From NCBI GenBank assembly GCA_030145015.1, contig JAQYWI010000001.1, positions 32,224 through 96,223 on the forward strand: 64,000 bases of DNA. Reading direction: 5' to 3'. Both the position numbers and the translations under genes were made by a program. Source of the stretch: Desulfobacterales bacterium. Lineage in GTDB: Bacteria; Desulfobacterota; Desulfobacteria; Desulfobacterales; JAHEIW01. Below, one piece after another: positions 60,484 to 64,000 of the stretch; position 1 is the first letter of the stretch; every line of letters begins with the position of its first letter. The notes beneath the pieces were generated by a model that saw only the letters and a list, made by a program, of their open reading frames with translations, did no database searches and was not told the origin of the DNA.

Positions 60484-61829
60484 TCCATCACTTCCTGGCC
60501 CATTGTACGGAACAGTGTGGCTTTTGAAATCTTAAAATCATATAAGGCGTTGAAATAATTGGTCAGGGTATCCGACAGGAGGGTTTGGGCATCCAAAACG
60601 TCGGTGGTGGTCGCGACCTGCTCTTTGAAGCGTTCCTGATTGATGCGGAAGTTTTCTTTGGCCTGCTCGATTGCTTTTTCAACCGTGATAATATTTTTTT
60701 CGCTCTCTTTGGTTCTCAGATAGGCCGTCTTTACCTCCAGATCGATATTGTCAAGGATTTGCGATCGGCTGTACTGGGCCTGGGAAAGGCGGTGCAGTTT
60801 TTCTCTTATGCCAAATGTGGTGCGGCCCCATTCCCAGAAATCCCATTGGGCGGTAGCCCGTATATCCCAGCTAACGGCGTCGCTGATGCCTTCGCCGCCG
60901 GCAACGTCATATTCATCGCCGATTCGGGTATATCTTCCCGTAAGATTTACTGAGGGATAGTAATCCTTTCTGGCAAGCTGGACCTCTTTTCCGGCAATTT
61001 CGACTTCTAAGTCGGCCACGGTAATTTCAAACCGATTTTCTCTGGCCGCAGACAGACAGTAGTCGATGTCATGGATAAACGGCGCATAGTCGAGAATGTC
61101 CTGTATTTCTACCGGTGCGTTGACCCGTCGGCGCAGGACAATGTTAAATTGTGATTTGGCGATTTCAAGATTGTTCTTCGCTACAATAAAAGTCTGCCTG
61201 GCATTGGCCAACGTGGCCTGGGATTGCAGCAGATTATTTAATGGCGTCATCCCGACTTCAAAAAAGTTTTCAGCCACATTTTTTTGGGCCGCTATCTGGG
61301 TGACCCGCTGTTCGGCAACCCCCAACAGTTTTTGCGCTTTTAACACCGAGTAAAAGGCATTCTTGGCATCCAGAATCACATCCTGACGGGTAACTTTTTC
61401 GTTAAATTCGGCCGCGTCGAGACCCAGTTCCGCAATCTTGTACCGGTTCATCAGCGAAAATCCTCTGAAAATCGGCTGCGTAAATGAGGTAACAAAGGTA
61501 TATTCATCATCGGGGCGTACGACAAAGTCCGGTCCCGGCCCCAGACCGGTGAGTTCCTGGGTCTGTTCTTTGTTACGATGCAGATAGTCGTAGGATGTAC
61601 TGAGGGTGGGCAGAAACTCGGTTATGCGCGCCTTTTTGATTTCCTGGGCGGCCCGGACTTCTTCCTGGGATCGCTTGAGACCCAGGTTGGCCTCCAGCGC
61701 TGTATCGATCGTTTCTTTTAGGGAAAGGGCTTTGTCCGCATCATCACCGGATGAAGCCACCGGAAACAGCGTGAGACATCCGATCGTCAGATAAAAAAAT
61801 AGATTCCGAAGAGACATGTTTGACATCAT
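60480..61829 (-). CDS. TolC-family outer-membrane protein
   Basis: A 449-residue OEP-family protein with a signal peptide (FFYLTIGCLTLFPVASSG). Two tandem OEP repeats are visible, the first beginning LKETIDTALEANLGLKRSQEE and the second with the long helix AQYSRSQILDNIDLEVKTAYLR. It is the first gene of the ftsE-ftsX-envC run, joined to ftsE by ATGA. No inner-membrane pump accompanies it, so its export partner must lie elsewhere; coupling to ftsEX may only reflect operon layout. Confidence 0.88.
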   Translation of the reverse strand: MMSNMSLRNLFFYLTIGCLTLFPVASSGDDADKALSLKETIDTALEANLGLKRSQEEVRAAQEIKKARITEFLPTLSTSYDYLHRNKEQTQELTGLGPGPDFVVRPDDEYTFVTSFTQPIFRGFSLMNRYKIAELGLDAAEFNEKVTRQDVILDAKNAFYSVLKAQKLLGVAEQRVTQIAAQKNVAENFFEVGMTPLNNLLQSQATLANARQTFIVAKNNLEIAKSQFNIVLRRRVNAPVEIQDILDYAPFIHDIDYCLSAARENRFEITVADLEVEIAGKEVQLARKDYYPSVNLTGRYTRIGDEYDVAGGEGISDAVSWDIRATAQWDFWEWGRTTFGIREKLHRLSQAQYSRSQILDNIDLEVKTAYLRTKESEKNIITVEKAIEQAKENFRINQERFKEQVATTTDVLDAQTLLSDTLTNYFNALYDFKISKATLFRTMGQEVME

Positions 61830-62064
61830 ATAACCCCACCTTTTTCCGTCGAGGGATTTGTACGGGTGAACTTAATCCTTAAATCCGCGATTTTTTTTGT
61901 CAACAACCTAATTTAAACCCAGCCTTTTGGATTTCCCGTTAAACTTCAATTTGCGTTTCTTTGCAACCTGCCTGTCCGCGTTAGGGATACCGTTTGACCC
62001 ATTTATATTTTACTGATAAATACCCTTTGAGTTCAAGGAGTGCCTTTGTGGGTTTTCCTTGCTT
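61830..62064. promoter_or_regulatory. Divergent intergenic region with candidate leader promoter
   Basis: On the plus strand TTGACC (61994-61999) is followed after 17 bases by TAAATA (62017-62022), with a TG one base upstream of it (an extended -10 pattern). Transcription from about 62029 would enter the hairpin series ending at 62120. The tolC-like promoter on the minus strand must also be here but is not evident. Confidence 0.35.
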
Positions 62065-62120
62065 AAAGCCTCCACTGAATCCCATTGACAGGCTTCTTCC
62101 TTTTCGGTGGAGGCTTTTTT
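62029..62120 (+). ncRNA. Candidate small RNA or pyrE attenuator leader
   Basis: Three nested pairings are visible. CAAGGA (62034-62039) pairs with TCCTTG (62056-62061). AAAGCCTCCAC (62065-62075) pairs with GTGGAGGCTTT (62107-62117), followed by TTT, giving a terminator. Alternatively the same left arm pairs through AAGCCT (62066-62071) with AGGCTT (62090-62095), which would block the terminator. Mutually exclusive stems ending in a T run are the mark of an attenuator. The distance to pyrE (265 bases) is long, so a free-standing small RNA is equally possible. The remaining 62121-62384 stretch shows nothing further. Confidence 0.45.
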
Positions 62121-62384
62121 ATATCGAAACAGGGTTTTAAAATCAATCTTTTCTTGGTAAGCGAACACAATCGAGTATGCAGATTCGAGCAACAAGATCT
62201 GCGGATATTTAAGAAAAAACAAATTAAACACGAAAACACGAAATAATAGAAGCACGAAAAAAGAACAAAGCGATTGATCTTTCTTGCTGAATTGGGTTTC
62301 GTGTTATAAATATTTTTAGGTTTATCGTTTTTTTCAAAGTTTAATTTTTTGTAACCTCAACATTCTGATAATGGGGCGGTAGAA

Positions 62385-62951
62385 ATGAAGGCTGAACTAA
62401 TCGATATGCTGTGTCGCAAGTCTTTTAAGTATAGTGAAGAGCCGATTTATAAACTGGTCTCGGGCCGTATGAGCCAGTTTTATGTCAACTGCAAACCGGT
62501 TACCCTTAGCGCACAGGGCATATTTTTGGCGGGACACCTGATATTTGAGGCGATCAAGAACGAAGATGTGACCGGGGTCGGCGGGCTGACATTTGGCGCC
62601 GATCCATTGGCCGTCGCGGCTGCTTTTGCTTCCGAATTAAAAGGAAAACCCATTGATGCCTTTTCTATCCGTAAAACCCGCAAAGACCACGGGATTGTTC
62701 GCTGGATCGAAGGCGATCTTCAGCCGGGTGAGCGGGTGGCAATCATCGATGATGTGGCCACCACCGGCGGCTCTACGATTAAAGCCGTCGAGCGGGCCCG
62801 CGCGGAAGGACTGGATGTTATCAAGGCCGTGATCCTGGTTGATCGCCAGGAAGGGGGGCTTGAAAATATCAGGAAACACGTATCCGATGTATTCAGTATT
62901 GTTACTCGGGATGAATTGGTTCAGCACTGGAAGTCTATCCAAGGTGATTAA
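62385..62951 (+). CDS. pyrE: Orotate phosphoribosyltransferase
   Basis: A 188-residue type I phosphoribosyltransferase that makes OMP from orotate and PRPP in de novo UMP synthesis. The PRPP-binding motif [12 protein letters not shown] (120-131) and the orotate-binding [15 protein letters not shown] segment are present, with the catalytic loop RKTRKDHG (96-103). Length is normal for the family's shorter branch. It stands alone on the plus strand. Upstream is the terminator-like leader at 62029-62120; downstream is a word-repeat block. Confidence 0.95.
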   Translation: MKAELIDMLCRKSFKYSEEPIYKLVSGRMSQFYVNCKPVTLSAQGIFLAGHLIFEAIKNEDVTGVGGLTFGADPLAVAAAFASELKGKPIDAFSIRKTRKDHGIVRWIEGDLQPGERVAIIDDVATTGGSTIKAVERARAEGLDVIKAVILVDRQEGGLENIRKHVSDVFSIVTRDELVQHWKSIQGD

Positions 62952-62996
62952 CTAAAAAAGGTTGTTAAAGCACTGAAGGGTTCAGCTAAGAATCGC

Positions 62997-63105
62997 GGTC
63001 CGTTGTCTGTTGCCAGTAGTTAGTTGAAATGGGAGTATGGGGGTTGAAGATTTTACAAACAAAATTTTAAATGCAACGGACAACTCACGACGGACGACTG
63101 ACAAT
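62997..63105. repeat. Word-repeat block between convergent pyrE and queD
   Basis: Left words GTCCGTTGTCTGTTGCCAGT are answered on the right by CAACGGACAACTCACGACGG and ACGACTGAC. The block runs into the 3' end of queD and supplies its last few codons and stop (TGA, 63085-63087). Similar in style to the element cores elsewhere. Confidence 0.55.
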
Positions 63106-63465
63106 ATAAGTCGCACACGCATCGTCGGACTCCCAGGCGGCGACCCGGCTGACCCGGGCGGAAGAATTATCTATTTTGGCTTGAAGTTCCCTGGCTACAA
63201 ATTGGGCGATATTCTCCGAGGAGGGATTACCATCGGAGAAATAATCCAGCTCGTTCAAGAATTTGTGATCCAATTTTTTCATAACCTCGGCCAGATGGGC
63301 CTTGATCTCCCCGAAGTCCACCAGGACGCCTGCTGTGTTTAGTTTTTCTCCGGTCACATAGACTTCGATTTTCCAATTGTGACCGTGCATATTCTCACAT
63401 TTGGATCCGACCATCGCCAGCTGGTGGGCTGCCGCAAAACGCGTGATAACTTTTAATTCATACAT
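63085..63465 (-). CDS. queD: 6-carboxytetrahydropterin synthase (QueD family)
   Basis: A 126-residue T-fold enzyme. Zinc ligands H14 (AAAHQL) and H27-G-H29 (MHGHNW) are present, with the catalytic C23 in CENMHGH, and the later DFGEIK and LDHKFLNE segments are typical. It converts dihydroneopterin triphosphate to 6-carboxytetrahydropterin on the way to queuosine; the family also includes PTPS enzymes. Downstream of dnaJ on the same strand. The C-terminal VSRPS is encoded by a repeat block, so the natural end may be different. Confidence 0.9.
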   Translation of the reverse strand: MYELKVITRFAAAHQLAMVGSKCENMHGHNWKIEVYVTGEKLNTAGVLVDFGEIKAHLAEVMKKLDHKFLNELDYFSDGNPSSENIAQFVARELQAKIDNSSARVSRVAAWESDDACATYIVSRPS

Positions 63466-63535
63466 CTTCCAAGTCCGTAATATTATTATTAGAGTGAATA
63501 ATCATCAGGTTCTAAGATAAAGGTGTTGCCCTTTG

Positions 63536-63597
63536 CCATTGGAATGTTGGAAAAATGGGCACGAAGTGAAGCTTTAGCGCTATATTGGAATAATGGG
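63536..63597. repeat. Dispersed repeat, copy 2 (see 7907-7966)
   Basis: 63555-63583 equals 7914-7942 base for base (29 bases). Flanking words TTGGAATGTTGG and TATTGGAATAATGGG match those of copy 1. It lies between queD and dnaJ. After it, 63650-63715 holds another chain of GAAATCTGAAATCC words. Confidence 0.7.
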
Positions 63598-63719
63598 AAA
63601 CAAATTAAGGCATTCAACTAAATTTGATCTAATTCCAGACCGTCAGTTGTGTAAAACCCGAAATCTGAAATCCAAATTCGACTCGGCCGAGCTCGTCGCA
63701 GGCCGAAATTTAAAATCGA

Positions 63720-64000
63720 TCAGCTTACTTTTTCGCTGGCATCCCCTTTGAGAATATTTTTTATTTTATTCGACAGCTTTTTTGATTCGAGTTTGGCAAA
63801 TTCGCGCAGAAGGCCTTCCTGTTTTTTTGTGAGATGGGTTGGGGTCTTAATTGCAACCTGGATAATCTGATCACCCCGCCCAGAACCTCTTAACGAAGGG
63901 ATGCCTTCACCATGAAAATAGAAAATATCACCGGGCTGGGTCCCTTTTGGAATTTCCAGAGTTTTTTTACCGTTTAAGGTCGGTATGCTGATTTTGTCGC
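63720..64000 (-). CDS. dnaJ: Chaperone DnaJ, C-terminal part (runs off the window)
   Basis: The last 93 residues of a DnaJ-type co-chaperone, open at the window edge. PTLNGKKTLEIPKGTQPGD, GEGIPSLRGSGRGDQ and KTPTHLTKKQEGLLREF are the conserved C-terminal substrate-binding domain II of type I DnaJ; a CbpA-like type II protein is possible because the zinc-finger region is outside the window. It stops at TGA 63720-63722. Works with DnaK in protein folding. queD lies downstream on the same strand. Confidence 0.88.
   Translation of the reverse strand, partial: DKISIPTLNGKKTLEIPKGTQPGDIFYFHGEGIPSLRGSGRGDQIIQVAIKTPTHLTKKQEGLLREFAKLESKKLSNKIKNILKGDASEKVS

Overview
The window looks like a chromosomal segment of an anaerobic Gram-negative bacterium, most likely Desulfobacterota (sulfate-reducer-like, Desulfobacterales or a relative). 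This is inferred from outer-membrane and RND machinery, a ferredoxin-dependent 2-oxoacid oxidoreductase, a glutaconyl-CoA decarboxylase-type carboxyltransferase beside crotonase and 3-hydroxybutyryl-CoA dehydrogenase, and corrinoid methyltransferases. No tRNA, rRNA, CRISPR array or transposase gene was found. The window ends inside dnaJ.

Layout. 0.4-7.8 kb: an exported PEP-synthase-like ATP-grasp protein, two convergent class A beta-lactamase-fold serine hydrolases, an ATP/ADP-translocase-like carrier and an MTA phosphorylase. 8.1-14.8 kb: an e(P4)-type lipoprotein phosphatase and a nucleoside catabolic cluster (deoB, purine nucleoside phosphorylase, pyrimidine nucleoside phosphorylase, cdd, deoC). 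14.8-20.4 kb: a beta-hydroxyacid dehydrogenase, a BKACE-family enzyme, and a three-part corrinoid methyl-transfer system whose substrate-binding protein is a full-length MtmB homologue without an amber codon. 20.5-26.6 kb: an RND efflux operon bracketed by a direct repeat that copies the 3' end of the neighbouring permease gene. 26.7-31.8 kb: a BmpA-type nucleoside ABC importer. 32-38 kb: small secreted and cell-wall genes, an MFS carrier and an HD-GYP protein. 38.3-42.7 kb: glutaconyl/crotonyl-CoA metabolism. 42.8-48.2 kb: a squalene/phytoene synthase-family protein, a B12 radical SAM protein and a two-gene 2-oxoacid:ferredoxin oxidoreductase. 48.4-54.8 kb: signalling (PgpH-like, FHA, hybrid kinase). 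54.9-61.8 kb: a division and cell-wall cluster (tolC-like, ftsE, ftsX, envC, ctpA, yibQ-like). 62.4 kb to the end: pyrE, queD, dnaJ.

How the genes fit together. Extracellular nucleotides could be dephosphorylated by the lipoprotein phosphatase, imported by the ABC system, and split by the phosphorylases, deaminase, mutase and aldolase into bases plus glyceraldehyde-3-phosphate and acetaldehyde. The methyltransferase cluster beside BKACE and a hydroxyacid dehydrogenase suggests use of an N-methylated compound.

The most unusual structural signal lies between genes. At least five 200-280 bp elements share TAG...CTA termini and imperfect terminal inverted repeats. Their cores are quasi-periodic and palindromic, and the core text differs from copy to copy. 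Other element types use other ends but the same kind of core. Several sit exactly at gene 3' ends and supply the stop codon.
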